From: Pseudomonas marvdashtae
GTDB taxonomy: Bacteria; Pseudomonadota; Gammaproteobacteria; Pseudomonadales; Pseudomonadaceae
Assembly (NCBI RefSeq): GCF_014268655.2
Contig: NZ_JABWQX020000007.1
Location: forward strand, 1-64,000
Direction: 5' to 3'
DNA length: 64,000 bases
In this document: in pieces, positions 23,612 to 32,270 of the stretch
How positions within the stretch are numbered: position 1 is the first letter of the stretch
Layout: every line of letters begins with the position of its first letter
Translations under genes and position numbers: made by a program
The notes under the pieces: model-generated
The model's database searches: none
What the model saw: the letters and a program-made list of their open reading frames with translations, nothing else
Told to the model about the DNA's origin: nothing

Positions 23612-24709
23612 TTACACAGATTTCTTGGGCGGACGGTCGCCAATTGATGGCTTTGTCGCGTCAGTTGTCTGGCTTGGTTGCCGCTCTTCAAGCCGTGCGC
23701 GCTCGCGATCAAGCTCATTGCGCAGCTCTTCTTCGGTGGGAAGTACTAGTTTGTACTGGCTGGCGAACAGTTGTTCATTGCCCTGCAACACCGAATAACG
23801 TACCACTGACTCATCCTTCTGGGCGCAGAGAATGATGCCCACGGTGGGTTTGTCGTCGGGGCCGCGCTTGAGGTCATCGTAGAGGCGCACGTACATGTCC
23901 ATCTGGCCGATGTCCTGGTGACTCAGCTCACCGCGCTTTAGGTCGACAATGACAAAGCACTTGAGCACATAGTTATAGAAAACCAGGTCGAGGTAGAAGT
24001 CCTTGCTTTCGGTGCTGATACGCTGCTGGCGGGCTATGAAAGCGAAGCCTTTCCCCAACTCAAGGAGGAAGCCCTGCAGTTGATTGATCAGGGCTTGTTC
24101 AAGGTCGGTTTCCTGCAATATGCCGGCGTTTGGCAGCCCTAGAAACTCAAGGACCACCGGGTCCCTGACTATGTCTCTAGGACCAAGATCAAGTTTTTCA
24201 ATATTGGTAAAAGCCTCCTGCTCCACGGCAGGCCGGTCGCGGCTTGCCAGGAGGCGTTCGTAATAGAAGGTGCCAATCTGGCGTTCCAGGGCGCGGGTCG
24301 ACCAGTTTTGGGCGACGGCTTCGTTCATGTACCAGCGGCGTGCATTCGCATTTTCGACGCGAAGCAGCGTTCGATAGTGAGTCCAGCTCAATTCGTGACG
24401 CAGTGCGTCACAGATCGGAAATGCCTGATAAAACAGACGCATGTAGCGCAAATTCGAAGCGTCAAAGCCTTTCCCAAACCGCGCCGTCAGCACCTTCGCC
24501 AAAGACGGTAGCAGCCGTGCTCCGTAAGCCGCCCGCTCGGCACCGCCTTGCTCGAATTCGACGATGTGTCGACCGATCTGCCAACAGGTTTGTACCTGGA
24601 GCGTATCAACGGCACGCAGAACTTTCTGGCGTGCCTGGCGGATCAACTCGCCCAGGTCATTGATCAAGGGGGCGAGCTGTGGATCATCTTGGGGCAGCGT
24701 TGGCGTCAT
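23612..24709 (-). CDS. YhcG-type PDDEXK nuclease-domain protein (DUF1016)
   Basis: The protein of about 365 residues has the N-terminal DUF1016 region (VQTCWQIGRHIVEFEQGG, NLRYMRLFYQAFP, LSWTHYRTLLRVENANARRW) and a C-terminal PDDEXK-like core (STESKDFYLDLVFYNYVLKC followed by FVIVDLKRGELSHQDIGQMD). The family is thought to be nuclease-like and appears beside restriction genes or alone; the biological role is unsettled. Here it stands alone between bphO and a small basic protein gene. ATG 24709 is chosen because the family begins near it; the frame is open to 24889 and no strong ribosome site decides. Confidence 0.85.
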   Translation of the reverse strand: MTPTLPQDDPQLAPLINDLGELIRQARQKVLRAVDTLQVQTCWQIGRHIVEFEQGGAERAAYGARLLPSLAKVLTARFGKGFDASNLRYMRLFYQAFPICDALRHELSWTHYRTLLRVENANARRWYMNEAVAQNWSTRALERQIGTFYYERLLASRDRPAVEQEAFTNIEKLDLGPRDIVRDPVVLEFLGLPNAGILQETDLEQALINQLQGFLLELGKGFAFIARQQRISTESKDFYLDLVFYNYVLKCFVIVDLKRGELSHQDIGQMDMYVRLYDDLKRGPDDKPTVGIILCAQKDESVVRYSVLQGNEQLFASQYKLVLPTEEELRNELDRERARLEERQPSQTTDATKPSIGDRPPKKSV

Positions 24710-24913
24710 CGAAATGTCCGGTCGTGGAAGGGAGCGGACCAGAGCATGCTGCAAAGGAAGTTTCGATGATGCCGGACGGCGCTGATAGGTTGGAGGGAAA
24801 AATACCTGGTTTATGCAGGATGGGTATGACGCCGTTGCATGTTGGTTGACCTTGGCTTGTAGGAACTCTCCCCCCAAGCTGTCAGCCATCGCAAGCCCGA
24901 CGTGACGTCAGGC

Positions 24914-25315
24914 TTATCCTTGCGCCAGCGCCTGGGATGCAGCCACATAGTCAGCCTGGAACTGCTTGCTCTCGACCCAGTCCAGTGCGGTCTGCTCGTC
25001 GACACCCTTGGTCATCTGGCGATACTCGATCAGGGCCGTAATGATGAAGTCAGTGGCGGCTTCCTCGCCTTCCTGTTCCAGCACCAACTCCAGCAGCGGA
25101 TGCCCCAGGAAGGCCGTGCACATGGCCTGCTGGCTGATTTTTTCCGCAGCGCTCATGAGTTGGAACAGGTCCGATAAATCCACGGTTTCCAGATCGATGC
25201 GGTCATCGTTCGGGTCGAGGAAGTGCTCAGGCGTAGCGGCGCGTTGAATCCTGTTCTGCTTGGCTTTCGCCTTGGCACGCTGGTTTCGCTTCTGTTGTTT
25301 GTTGACCGATGCCAT
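24914..25315 (-). CDS. Unknown protein with basic N-terminal tail, paralogue 2
   Basis: The 133-residue protein begins MASVNKQQKRNQRAKAKAKQ, almost the same tail as the 20234-20680 product, followed by an acidic helical domain (LSDLFQLMSAAEKISQQAM, TALIEYRQMTKGVDEQTALD). The two genes flank bphO-bphP and the YhcG-type gene in the same orientation. Pairwise identity is high in the tail and weak beyond it. No known function; no signal peptide or membrane segment. Confidence 0.72.
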   Translation of the reverse strand: MASVNKQQKRNQRAKAKAKQNRIQRAATPEHFLDPNDDRIDLETVDLSDLFQLMSAAEKISQQAMCTAFLGHPLLELVLEQEGEEAATDFIITALIEYRQMTKGVDEQTALDWVESKQFQADYVAASQALAQG

Positions 25316-25379
25316 GGGTCGGTTCCTTGCTGGAAAATAAGGCCATCTATCCTACAGCTTCAAGGTGATCGCTTCGATC

Positions 25380-25709
25380 TCAATCCACCACGAACAAGGT
25401 GGCGCCAAGAGAGGTTGAAGAACGATGGGGCTCGGCCTTGTCAGCCACCTGATAGCTCATGCCTGGCTTGAGCAAGAATTGTCGGCCGTCTTCGAGTTCG
25501 GTGTTCAATTCACCCTTGAGGCAAAACAGGATGTGGCCCTTGGTGCACCAATGGTCAGCCAGATAACCCGCCGTATATTCCACCATCCGCACCCGAATGT
25601 TGCCGAATCGCTGGGTGCGCCAATAAGCGGTTCCGGTGACGCCTTTGTGTTCGGTGGGCTCGATGCTTGACCAATCGGTGGTGCCGAAGGGGATGCCGGT
25701 GATATCCAT
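25380..25709 (-). CDS. DHCW-motif cupin protein
   Basis: The 109-residue protein starts at MDITGIPFG and contains the eponymous motif in YLADHWCTKGHILFCLKGEL, followed by LEDGRQFLLKPGMSYQVAD, the second cupin motif. This small single-domain cupin family has no established activity. I prefer ATG 25709 to the frame start at 25784 because the family begins with MDI-type sequences and the extra 25 residues would lie in the terminator region of tRNA-Phe. Confidence 0.83.
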   Translation of the reverse strand: MDITGIPFGTTDWSSIEPTEHKGVTGTAYWRTQRFGNIRVRMVEYTAGYLADHWCTKGHILFCLKGELNTELEDGRQFLLKPGMSYQVADKAEPHRSSTSLGATLFVVD

Positions 25710-25788
25710 GGCGACTCGCTTGCAGGAGAGGGAGCGAACGAATGTAGCTGAGTCGACGAGGCCCGGGAAGAAAATCCCAGGCAATAAA

Positions 25789-25817
25789 AAACCCGATCAA
25801 TTTCTTGATCGGGTTTT
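25789..25817 (-). terminator. tRNA-Phe terminator
   Basis: Inverted repeat AAACCCGATCAA-TTTC-TTGATCGGGTTT lies nine bases after the tRNA 3' end on the minus strand and is followed by TTATTG. Confidence 0.75.
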
Positions 25818-25825
25818 TCGGTATT

Positions 25826-25901
25826 TGGTGCCCAGAGACGGAATCGAACCGCCGACACGGGGATTTTCAATCCCCTGCTCTACCGACTGAGCTATCTGGG
25901 C
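25826..25901 (-). tRNA. tRNA-Phe (anticodon GAA)
   Basis: The 76-base minus-strand sequence forms a cloverleaf: acceptor GCCCAGA pairs with TCTGGGC, D-arm AGCTCAGTCGGTAGAGC, anticodon stem GGGGA/TCCCC with loop TTGAAAA, T-arm GGTTCGATTCC, and an encoded CCA. Confidence 0.97.
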
Positions 25902-26003
25902 AACGGGGCGCATTAAACGGGTTTTTCAGGGGGGCGTCAAGCAAGTTATCAAAAAATATTTAACTATTACCGTCGCTTACGATCCGCTCCCGCTCCGGAC
26001 AGC

Positions 26004-26276
26004 TTATTCGGACGGCGGCACGTAGCCTTCGGCCTTGGCGTATTCTTCGCCCGAAAAGAACTTTTCCATTTCGCCCTGGAGATACTTTCGGTCCTCGGCG
26101 TTCATCATGTTCAAGCGTTTTTCATTGATCAGCAGCGTCTGGTGTTTTTGCCAGTCGCCCCAGGCCTTGGCCGATACATTGTCGTAGATGTCCTGGCCTT
26201 TGGCGCCGGGAAATGGGGCACGTTCCAGGCCTTCCAGTTGTTCTTTGTACTTGCGGCACATGATGGTGCGGGTCAT
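26004..26276 (-). CDS. yggX: YggX-type oxidative damage protection / Fe(II) trafficking protein
   Basis: The 90-residue protein begins [21 protein letters not shown] and contains [20 protein letters not shown], standard for YggX. In Salmonella and E. coli it protects iron-sulphur proteins against oxidative damage and is proposed to carry iron. It overlaps mutY by four bases (ATGA), an arrangement shared with enterobacteria, and MutY itself is an iron-sulphur enzyme. Confidence 0.95.
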   Translation of the reverse strand: MTRTIMCRKYKEQLEGLERAPFPGAKGQDIYDNVSAKAWGDWQKHQTLLINEKRLNMMNAEDRKYLQGEMEKFFSGEEYAKAEGYVPPSE

Positions 26277-27340
26277 TGCAACTCTCCTGCGTTCAATACG
26301 GCGGCCGCGCGTGCGAGCAAGGTTTTAACCGGGGCGGCAAGGCCCAGGCGCGGCGGGGTGGCGAGGTTATACCAGAGCCAGTCGGCCTCGGCCACGTGAT
26401 GGCCGGTATCCCGGACCCGGACCAGCCAGGGTTCGATTGCCAACTGGAAGTGGCTGAAGGTGTGTATCAGGCTTGGCATTTGCTGTTGCTGGCCTAGCTC
26501 CAGTGAATGTTGCAGGGCCAGGTGTTGCAGATCATCGAGGTCATCGAGTTCCGGCAGGCTCCACAAGCCGCCCCACAAACCGATGGAAGGGCGGCGGTAA
26601 AGCAAGATGGCGCCTTCGCGATTGGCCAGCATGGGCATCAAGGTGCGCTTCTTCGGCACTTCCTTGCGTGGCTTGGGAATCGGATAACGTGTCTCCAGGC
26701 CCAGCATGTGGGCCTCGCAGCCTTTTTCCAGCGGGCAGACCAGGCAACTGGGTTTGCTGCGGGTACAGAGCGTGGCGCCCAGGTCCATCATCGCCTGGGT
26801 GTAGGCGTTGACTCTATCCTGGGGGGTGAAGCGCTCGGCAGTGGCCCAAAGCTGTTTCGCCACCTTGGGTTCGCCCGGGTAGCCCTCTTGAGCGGTAAAG
26901 CGCGCCAGCACCCGTTTGACATTGCCGTCGAGGATCGGCGCCCGCAGGCCCATGCTGATGCTAGCAATTGCACCTGCGGTCGAAAGACCGATCCCGGGCA
27001 GTTCGGTAAGCTTCTCAACGTCCCGGGGAAATTCGCCGCCATATTGCTCGACGACGATTTTCGCGGTTTTCTGCAGATTGCGCGCGCGGGTGTAGTAACC
27101 CAGTCCCGTCCACAGGTGCAGTACTTCATCCTCCGGCGCGGCCGCGAGAGCCTGGACGGTGGGCAGGGACGCCATGAACCGGTCGAAATAATTGAGCACG
27201 GTGCTCACTTGGGTCTGTTGCAACATGATTTCCGAAACCCACACCCGATAAGGGTTGATGCCCTGTTGCCAGGGCAAGTCGTGGCGTCCGTGGCGGTCGA
27301 ACCAGTCCAGTACCGCGGTGGAGAATTGCTCGGATGTCAT
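26273..27340 (-). CDS. mutY: A/G-specific adenine DNA glycosylase
   Basis: The 355-residue protein has the helix-hairpin-helix ([15 protein letters not shown]) with catalytic Asp in [10 protein letters not shown], the N-terminal catalytic [13 protein letters not shown] (Glu), and four Cys for the 4Fe-4S cluster in [20 protein letters not shown]. The C-terminal NUDIX-like domain ([18 protein letters not shown]) recognises 8-oxoG. It removes A mispaired with 8-oxoG. It overlaps asmA upstream and yggX downstream, four bases each, so the three form one operon. Confidence 0.97.
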   Translation of the reverse strand: MTSEQFSTAVLDWFDRHGRHDLPWQQGINPYRVWVSEIMLQQTQVSTVLNYFDRFMASLPTVQALAAAPEDEVLHLWTGLGYYTRARNLQKTAKIVVEQYGGEFPRDVEKLTELPGIGLSTAGAIASISMGLRAPILDGNVKRVLARFTAQEGYPGEPKVAKQLWATAERFTPQDRVNAYTQAMMDLGATLCTRSKPSCLVCPLEKGCEAHMLGLETRYPIPKPRKEVPKKRTLMPMLANREGAILLYRRPSIGLWGGLWSLPELDDLDDLQHLALQHSLELGQQQQMPSLIHTFSHFQLAIEPWLVRVRDTGHHVAEADWLWYNLATPPRLGLAAPVKTLLARAAAVLNAGELQ

Positions 27341-29562
27341 CGCTTGAACAGCCCCTTGAGCGCGTCTTTCAGCTCGGGGCTGACCTTGTCGCCCAGCTTC
27401 TCGTCAATTTTGTCGCCGAGGCGGTCGCCGGCCAGTTTCGCCGCGACCTTGCCCAGGCCATCGTTGTCCAGGCGGCAGGCTTTCGCGCCCAATTCCAGCG
27501 GACCTCGGCAGCGCAACGGCCATTCGACATCGACGTAGCGTTCGTTGACCTGGCAGGCCGGATCGGGCATGTCGCTCTTGTCGCCTTCGACGATGACGCC
27601 GACGCGGTAATCCATACCCAGTACGCGCAAGTCGATGTCGCCGTTGCCATTGACCGTCATCCCGGGAATGCGCACTTTCAGGTCGGGGTTGCTGGCAACG
27701 CCGTTGTTGAAAGTGAGATTGCCGTTGAGCTGCTGGAATGGCGTGTCCTTGCCTCGCGGTTCGCCACTGAGGGACTTGCGGTTCAGCGTGGCGATGCCTT
27801 TGCACAATTGCTGTTCAAGGTTGGCGTTGAGCAGCATGCCATCGTTGATGACGAACCCGGCGTTGCCATTCAGGCTGTCGATCAGGGCTTTCTGGCTGTT
27901 GCCGCTGGCGGTCACGGCGCTGTTGAGCGTCACCAGGCCCTTGACGGGAGGATTCTTACCCTGGCTTTCGATGATTTTTTCTACCGGCACGCGATTGATG
28001 CGGGTTTGCAGGCTCAGCTGCGGCGTGGGCTGGCGTACATCCAGGGTGCCCTTGGCTTCGAAGTTGCCGTTGTACAGATCGCCACGCAGGTTCTCCAAGG
28101 TCAGCAGGCCGCCTTGGCCGTTGGCCTTGAGGGAGGCATTCTGGATGGGCAGCTTGTCGAGGGTCAGCTGGCCGAAAGTCAGGTCGGCATCGACGTCCAG
28201 CTTGCTCAGGCGCTCCACCGGAAAGAGCCGGTCGTTGCTCCAGGCGCCTTGGGTCGGGGCGCTTGGCAACGGTGTGCTGCCGGCGCCGGCCATGGCGCTG
28301 GCCTCGGTGTTGCTGACCTCGGCCTCGCGGGCGGCCCTGGAGCTGTCGGCTTCGGCGGATTTTGGCGGCAGGTAGCGATCGACATTGAACGTGTCGGCCT
28401 TGAGCTGGACACGCAGGGATTGCTTGGCGATATCCTCTACGGCAACGCGACCGCTGAAATTGCTGTCGTCGATTTTGAAGTTGATGTCGTTGAGCTCGAT
28501 GGTTGCTGGCGTGGCTGCAATGCGGCTTGCCAGTTCGACTTTGCTCAGGCTGCCTTCCGCCATGGCCGGAAGTGTCTGGCCGATGCTGTCGACGAACTTC
28601 GCCAAGTCGAACTGGGCGATCGAAATTCCACCGTTCAGTTGCGGTGTTTTGTCGAGGTCGTTGACTTTCAACTCGCCCAAGGCACGCAATTGATTGACGG
28701 ACAGCTTGATGCCGGTCCATTCGGCGACGTTTGCAGCTTTATCCAGGAAGAGTTGCCCTTGTGCCGCGAAGCTCACGGTCTTGCCCTGCAGTGGATCGCC
28801 AGTGGCTTCGCCGGAAAGCTTCAGGTCTTCGAATCTATAGCGCTGCAAGGCACGTTCGAAGCGCAGCTCGCCAGTGGCCTCGGTGCGCACGCGAACGGCA
28901 GGCTGGTTGCTGGACAGGAACGCCGTGAGGGTAACCGGGATGTTGGTGGAGTCGTGGATCGGGCCGGTGCTCAGCTGGATGCTTTCGGCGGTGAACTGCT
29001 TGCCGGTCTGCTCGTCGGTGTATTCCACCCGCGCGTTGTTCACGGTCAGGCTGTCGATGTCCAGGCGAGTTGGCTGGGCCGGTTTTTCCGCCGGTGTGCT
29101 GGCAGGCGGGGAAGGTTGCTCGACGGGAGCCAGCGTGTCCGTGGTCGATGCGACCGCTGGAGCCTTGCCGATGTCTTCCCAATTGCCGTGGCCGCTCTTG
29201 TCGCGGTTGAGCCGCAGATTCAAGCCTTCGACGCGGACATCGCTCATCTGCACTTCGCGGCGCAGCAGCGGCATGACCCGGACTGACAGTCCAAGCATCT
29301 GCAGGTCGGCGAAAGGTTGCGTGGGGTTGGCCAGGGTGGCGACGCTGGCTTCGTGCAGTTCAAGACCCAGCCACGGAAACAGGCTCCAGCCAATGTCCCC
29401 ATTGAGGGTCAGCTCGATGTGGGCCTTGTCGCGGGCTATCTGGCGGATCTCTTCCTTATAGTCGTTGGGATCGAAGAGGTGGGTCAGGGCAAAGCCCAGG
29501 GCCACAATGATCAGCAACAGCCCGAGAAGTACCAGACCCAGGATTTTGCCGAACGCTTTCAT
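27337..29562 (-). CDS. AsmA-family envelope protein
   Basis: The 741-residue protein starts with a single membrane anchor (ILGLVLLGLLLIIVALGFAL, residues about 6-27) followed by the AsmA sequence FDPNDYKEEIRQIARDKAHI and a long periplasmic beta-rich region ending in the typical C-terminal domain (NGDIDLRVLGMDYRVGVIVE). AsmA-like proteins are bridge-like and are linked to phospholipid transport and outer membrane homeostasis. Residues 300-400 include a low-complexity linker with Ala/Pro. ATG 29562 has AAGGA eight bases upstream. It is the first gene of the asmA-mutY-yggX operon. Confidence 0.9.
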   Translation of the reverse strand: MKAFGKILGLVLLGLLLIIVALGFALTHLFDPNDYKEEIRQIARDKAHIELTLNGDIGWSLFPWLGLELHEASVATLANPTQPFADLQMLGLSVRVMPLLRREVQMSDVRVEGLNLRLNRDKSGHGNWEDIGKAPAVASTTDTLAPVEQPSPPASTPAEKPAQPTRLDIDSLTVNNARVEYTDEQTGKQFTAESIQLSTGPIHDSTNIPVTLTAFLSSNQPAVRVRTEATGELRFERALQRYRFEDLKLSGEATGDPLQGKTVSFAAQGQLFLDKAANVAEWTGIKLSVNQLRALGELKVNDLDKTPQLNGGISIAQFDLAKFVDSIGQTLPAMAEGSLSKVELASRIAATPATIELNDINFKIDDSNFSGRVAVEDIAKQSLRVQLKADTFNVDRYLPPKSAEADSSRAAREAEVSNTEASAMAGAGSTPLPSAPTQGAWSNDRLFPVERLSKLDVDADLTFGQLTLDKLPIQNASLKANGQGGLLTLENLRGDLYNGNFEAKGTLDVRQPTPQLSLQTRINRVPVEKIIESQGKNPPVKGLVTLNSAVTASGNSQKALIDSLNGNAGFVINDGMLLNANLEQQLCKGIATLNRKSLSGEPRGKDTPFQQLNGNLTFNNGVASNPDLKVRIPGMTVNGNGDIDLRVLGMDYRVGVIVEGDKSDMPDPACQVNERYVDVEWPLRCRGPLELGAKACRLDNDGLGKVAAKLAGDRLGDKIDEKLGDKVSPELKDALKGLFKR

Positions 29563-29585
29563 GGGCGAATCCTTGTAGGTTGAGT

Positions 29586-30071
29586 TCAAATTTTGCCCGG
29601 GAGTATAACGTCCCGGGTCGATGGAGCGTTGGGTGATCTGTCTTGCCGCAGACTTGCCGGGCATAGACCTGGCTGGCCAACATCCAAGGGCAACTTGAGC
29701 TTCGCCGCCAATGCCTGGGCCTCCAGGTGCCCGGCCGGTGCAGAGAGTCGAAGCTCGACATGATCGTGCCGGGCCATCCTCAGCGCTTCGCTCACCAGCC
29801 GCTCGGCCACGCCACGGCGGCGTGTGATCTTTCGCACGCACATCTGTGACAAGTGCCAGGCGTCCTGGTGCCGTTGAAGGCGTGCCGCACCGAGCAGCCG
29901 ATCATTGAAACGGGCCGTGATCAGCGAGCCTTCTGCCAGGCAAACGCTGATCAATTGCGCTGCATCGCAGAACGGCTCCAACAGCCAGGTTGGCGCGTCC
30001 TGGTAGATTTTCTGCAGGTCCTGCTGATCCTGACCAGTGGCGTCATTCAGGTGCTCGACAACGATAGGCAT
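29586..30071 (-). CDS. GNAT acetyltransferase, PanM/PanZ-like
   Basis: The 161-residue protein has the small acetyltransferase fold: IYQDAPTWLLEPFCDA, FNDRLLGAARLQRH, and the CoA loop CVRKITRRRGVAERLV. This pattern resembles PanM/PanZ, which bind acetyl-CoA and activate aspartate decarboxylase (PanD) maturation, but the assignment is by memory. The last 30 residues (after KLKLPLDV) are unlike the family, whose members end there, so the 3' end may be a run-on after a frameshift. It stands alone, divergent from the MFS gene. Confidence 0.72.
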   Translation of the reverse strand: MPIVVEHLNDATGQDQQDLQKIYQDAPTWLLEPFCDAAQLISVCLAEGSLITARFNDRLLGAARLQRHQDAWHLSQMCVRKITRRRGVAERLVSEALRMARHDHVELRLSAPAGHLEAQALAAKLKLPLDVGQPGLCPASLRQDRSPNAPSTRDVILPGKI

Positions 30072-30135
30072 GGAAAATCCTGAAAAATAAACTAATTAAC
30101 CCCTACAGAAAGCGGGCGGAGGCGCGATAAGACGA

Positions 30136-30176
30136 GTGACAGGAAAAAGGTGATATCACTTTGGTTTTTCTGTCAC
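30136..30176. promoter_or_regulatory. 41-base inverted repeat in the divergent promoter region
   Basis: GTGACAGGAAAAA at 30136 pairs with TTTTTCTGTCAC ending at 30176, and the centre itself is a GTGATATCAC palindrome. A related TGTGACGTGATGTCGCA lies at about 30213. It sits between the GNAT gene (minus) and the MFS gene (plus), so it is a good operator candidate. Confidence 0.5.
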
Positions 30177-30332
30177 GAGCAAATGTTAACCTTTGTCAGT
30201 TCGCCCGTCCTTCTGTGACGTGATGTCGCACTAAAATGGAGCTTCACCACAAAATACAGCCGTGCCTGCGTGCAATGGAGGCTGAGGGTGATGCATGGCT
30301 GGCGAACCATTCCAATAACTGGGGGATACACA

Positions 30333-31994
30333 ATGAGCACGAGCATCACGGCAGGCGGCATTGCCGACCAGCCAGCGTTCCTCTCCAAGGAACGCATCAT
30401 CGCCAAGCCCGGGTTCAACCGGTGGCTGGTTCCACCGGCCGCATTGGCCATTCACCTCTGCATCGGCATGGCCTACGGCTTTTCGGTGTTCTGGTTGCCA
30501 CTGTCCAAGGCCTTGGGTGTCACCAAGCCCGTGGCCTGTGCACCGGACATGAGCTTCATCGCGCAAATCTTCTCGTCCCAATGCGACTGGCCGATCTCGA
30601 TGCTCGGCTGGATCTACACGCTGTTCTTCATCTTCCTGGGTTGCTCGGCAGCCATCTGGGGTGGCTGGCTTGAACACGCCGGGCCACGCAAGGCTGGCGT
30701 TGTATCGGCCTTGTGCTGGTGCGGTGGCTTGCTGATTTCCGCGTTGGGTATCTATACCCACCAGATCTGGCTGATGTGGGTCGGCTCTGGTGTCATCGGC
30801 GGTATCGGCCTGGGCCTGGGCTACATTTCCCCGGTCTCGACCCTGATCAAGTGGTTCCCGGACAAGCGCGGCATGGCGACCGGCATGGCGATCATGGGTT
30901 TTGGCGGTGGCGCGATGGTGGGTGCTCCACTGGCTGCGGCGCTGATGAGCCATTTCGCTTCGCCAACTGAAGTGGGCGTATGGCAGAGCTTCCTGGTCAT
31001 GGCCGCGATCTACTTCGTGTTCATGATCGGTGGCGCCCTGTCGTACCGCGTTCCGCCGACCGGCTGGAAGCCTGAAGGCTGGGCGCCGGCGCCGAAAAAA
31101 GCCGCGAACGCAATGATCACCCATCGCCACGTTCACGTGAACACTGCCTGGAAAACCCCGCAGTTCCGTCTGGTATGGCTGGTGCTGTGCCTGAACGTAT
31201 CTGCCGGTATCGGCATCATCGGCATGGCATCGCCACTGTTGCAGGAAGTGTTCGGCGGCAAATTGCTCGGCAATGACCTACCTTTCGGTCAGCTGGACGC
31301 TGCGCAACTGGGCCAGATCGCGGCCATCGCGGCCGGTTTCACTGGCCTGCTGAGCCTGTTCAACATCGGCGGCCGGTTCTTCTGGGCATCCTGCTCGGAT
31401 TACCTGGGCCGTAAAAACACCTATTTCGTGTTCTTCGCCCTGGGCTTTGCCCTGTACGCGCTGATCCCGAACCTCGGTCACCTGGGCAGCGTCGCGCTGT
31501 TCGTGGCGGCGTTCTGCATCATCCTGTCGATGTACGGCGGCGGTTTCGCCACTGTGCCGGCCTACCTGGCGGACCTGTTCGGTACGCAAATGGTCGGCGC
31601 GATCCACGGTCGCCTGCTGACCGCGTGGGCTGCGGCGGGCGTGCTGGGTCCGGTACTGGTGAACTACCTGCGTGAATATCAGTTGAGCATCGGCGTTGAA
31701 CGTGCCGCGGCCTATGACATCACCCTGTATATCCTCGCCGGCCTGCTGGTACTGGGCTTCCTGTGCAACCTGATGGTTCGCCCGGTCGCCGACAAGTACT
31801 TCATGACCGACGCCGAACTGGCCGCCGAACAGGCGCTGGGCCATGACAAGGGCGCCGACAGCACCACTTCGCTGGAATGGAAAGCCGCACCGGGCACCAA
31901 GCCCCTGGCGATCGCCGCCTGGCTGGTGGTGGGCATTCCGTTGGCGTGGGGTGTGTGGGTAACCTTGCAGAAGACGGCGGTGTTGTTCCGCTAA
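30333..31994 (+). CDS. OFA-family MFS transporter (oxalate/formate antiporter type)
   Basis: The 553-residue protein has twelve or more hydrophobic segments, the MFS loop GYISPVSTLIKWFPDKRGMA with the OFA-type GMAIMGFGGGAMVGAP after it, and ISMYGGGFATVPAYLADLFG in the second half, all characteristic of the OFA group. The substrate is probably an organic anion. It is longer than OxlT (about 420), with an insertion after TM2 (VACAPDMSFIAQIFSSQ) and an extra C-terminal membrane helix. ATG 30333 has GGGGGA nine bases upstream. Confidence 0.9.
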   Translation: MSTSITAGGIADQPAFLSKERIIAKPGFNRWLVPPAALAIHLCIGMAYGFSVFWLPLSKALGVTKPVACAPDMSFIAQIFSSQCDWPISMLGWIYTLFFIFLGCSAAIWGGWLEHAGPRKAGVVSALCWCGGLLISALGIYTHQIWLMWVGSGVIGGIGLGLGYISPVSTLIKWFPDKRGMATGMAIMGFGGGAMVGAPLAAALMSHFASPTEVGVWQSFLVMAAIYFVFMIGGALSYRVPPTGWKPEGWAPAPKKAANAMITHRHVHVNTAWKTPQFRLVWLVLCLNVSAGIGIIGMASPLLQEVFGGKLLGNDLPFGQLDAAQLGQIAAIAAGFTGLLSLFNIGGRFFWASCSDYLGRKNTYFVFFALGFALYALIPNLGHLGSVALFVAAFCIILSMYGGGFATVPAYLADLFGTQMVGAIHGRLLTAWAAAGVLGPVLVNYLREYQLSIGVERAAAYDITLYILAGLLVLGFLCNLMVRPVADKYFMTDAELAAEQALGHDKGADSTTSLEWKAAPGTKPLAIAAWLVVGIPLAWGVWVTLQKTAVLFR

Positions 31995-32001
31995 GACAGT
32001 T

Positions 32002-32023
32002 GCCCTGACCATTGCGTCAGGGC
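32002..32023 (+). terminator. Hairpin after the MFS gene
   Basis: GCCCTGAC-CATTGC-GTCAGGGC immediately follows the stop. It has no T-run, so it may act as an RNA-stabilising hairpin rather than a terminator. Confidence 0.5.
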
Positions 32024-32029
32024 GACCCT

Positions 32030-32116
32030 TGTGGGGGCGGGCTTGCTCGCGATAATGGCGTTCAGTCGACATCAGTCTGCTGGCCTCCGCTATCGGGAGC
32101 GAGCTCCGCTCCCACA
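32030..32116. repeat. REP pair (REPIN-like)
   Basis: TGTGGGGGCGGGCTTGCTCG at 32030 and, facing it, GAGCGAGCTCCGCTCCCACA ending at 32116 form an inverted pair of Pseudomonas REP sequences. It separates the MFS gene from the hisB operon. Confidence 0.65.
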
Positions 32117-32270
32117 GTCGTTTTGGGCGATGGCAAAGAGTTGTATGGACATGTCTAACGCCGACGGCACCGAATTCAACCCGTCATCGATGTCACCTCT
32201 TTGTTTCTGTTTGCCGCTCGCGCCCCTATAATGGCTGCCTTTTTCGCCCAATGATTTTGCGGAGCTGGTG

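Noticed and set aside
27334..29286. Long plus-strand ORF (650 codons) opposite asmA
   Set aside because: It is antisense to a clear AsmA gene, has no family features, and is explained by high GC codon structure.
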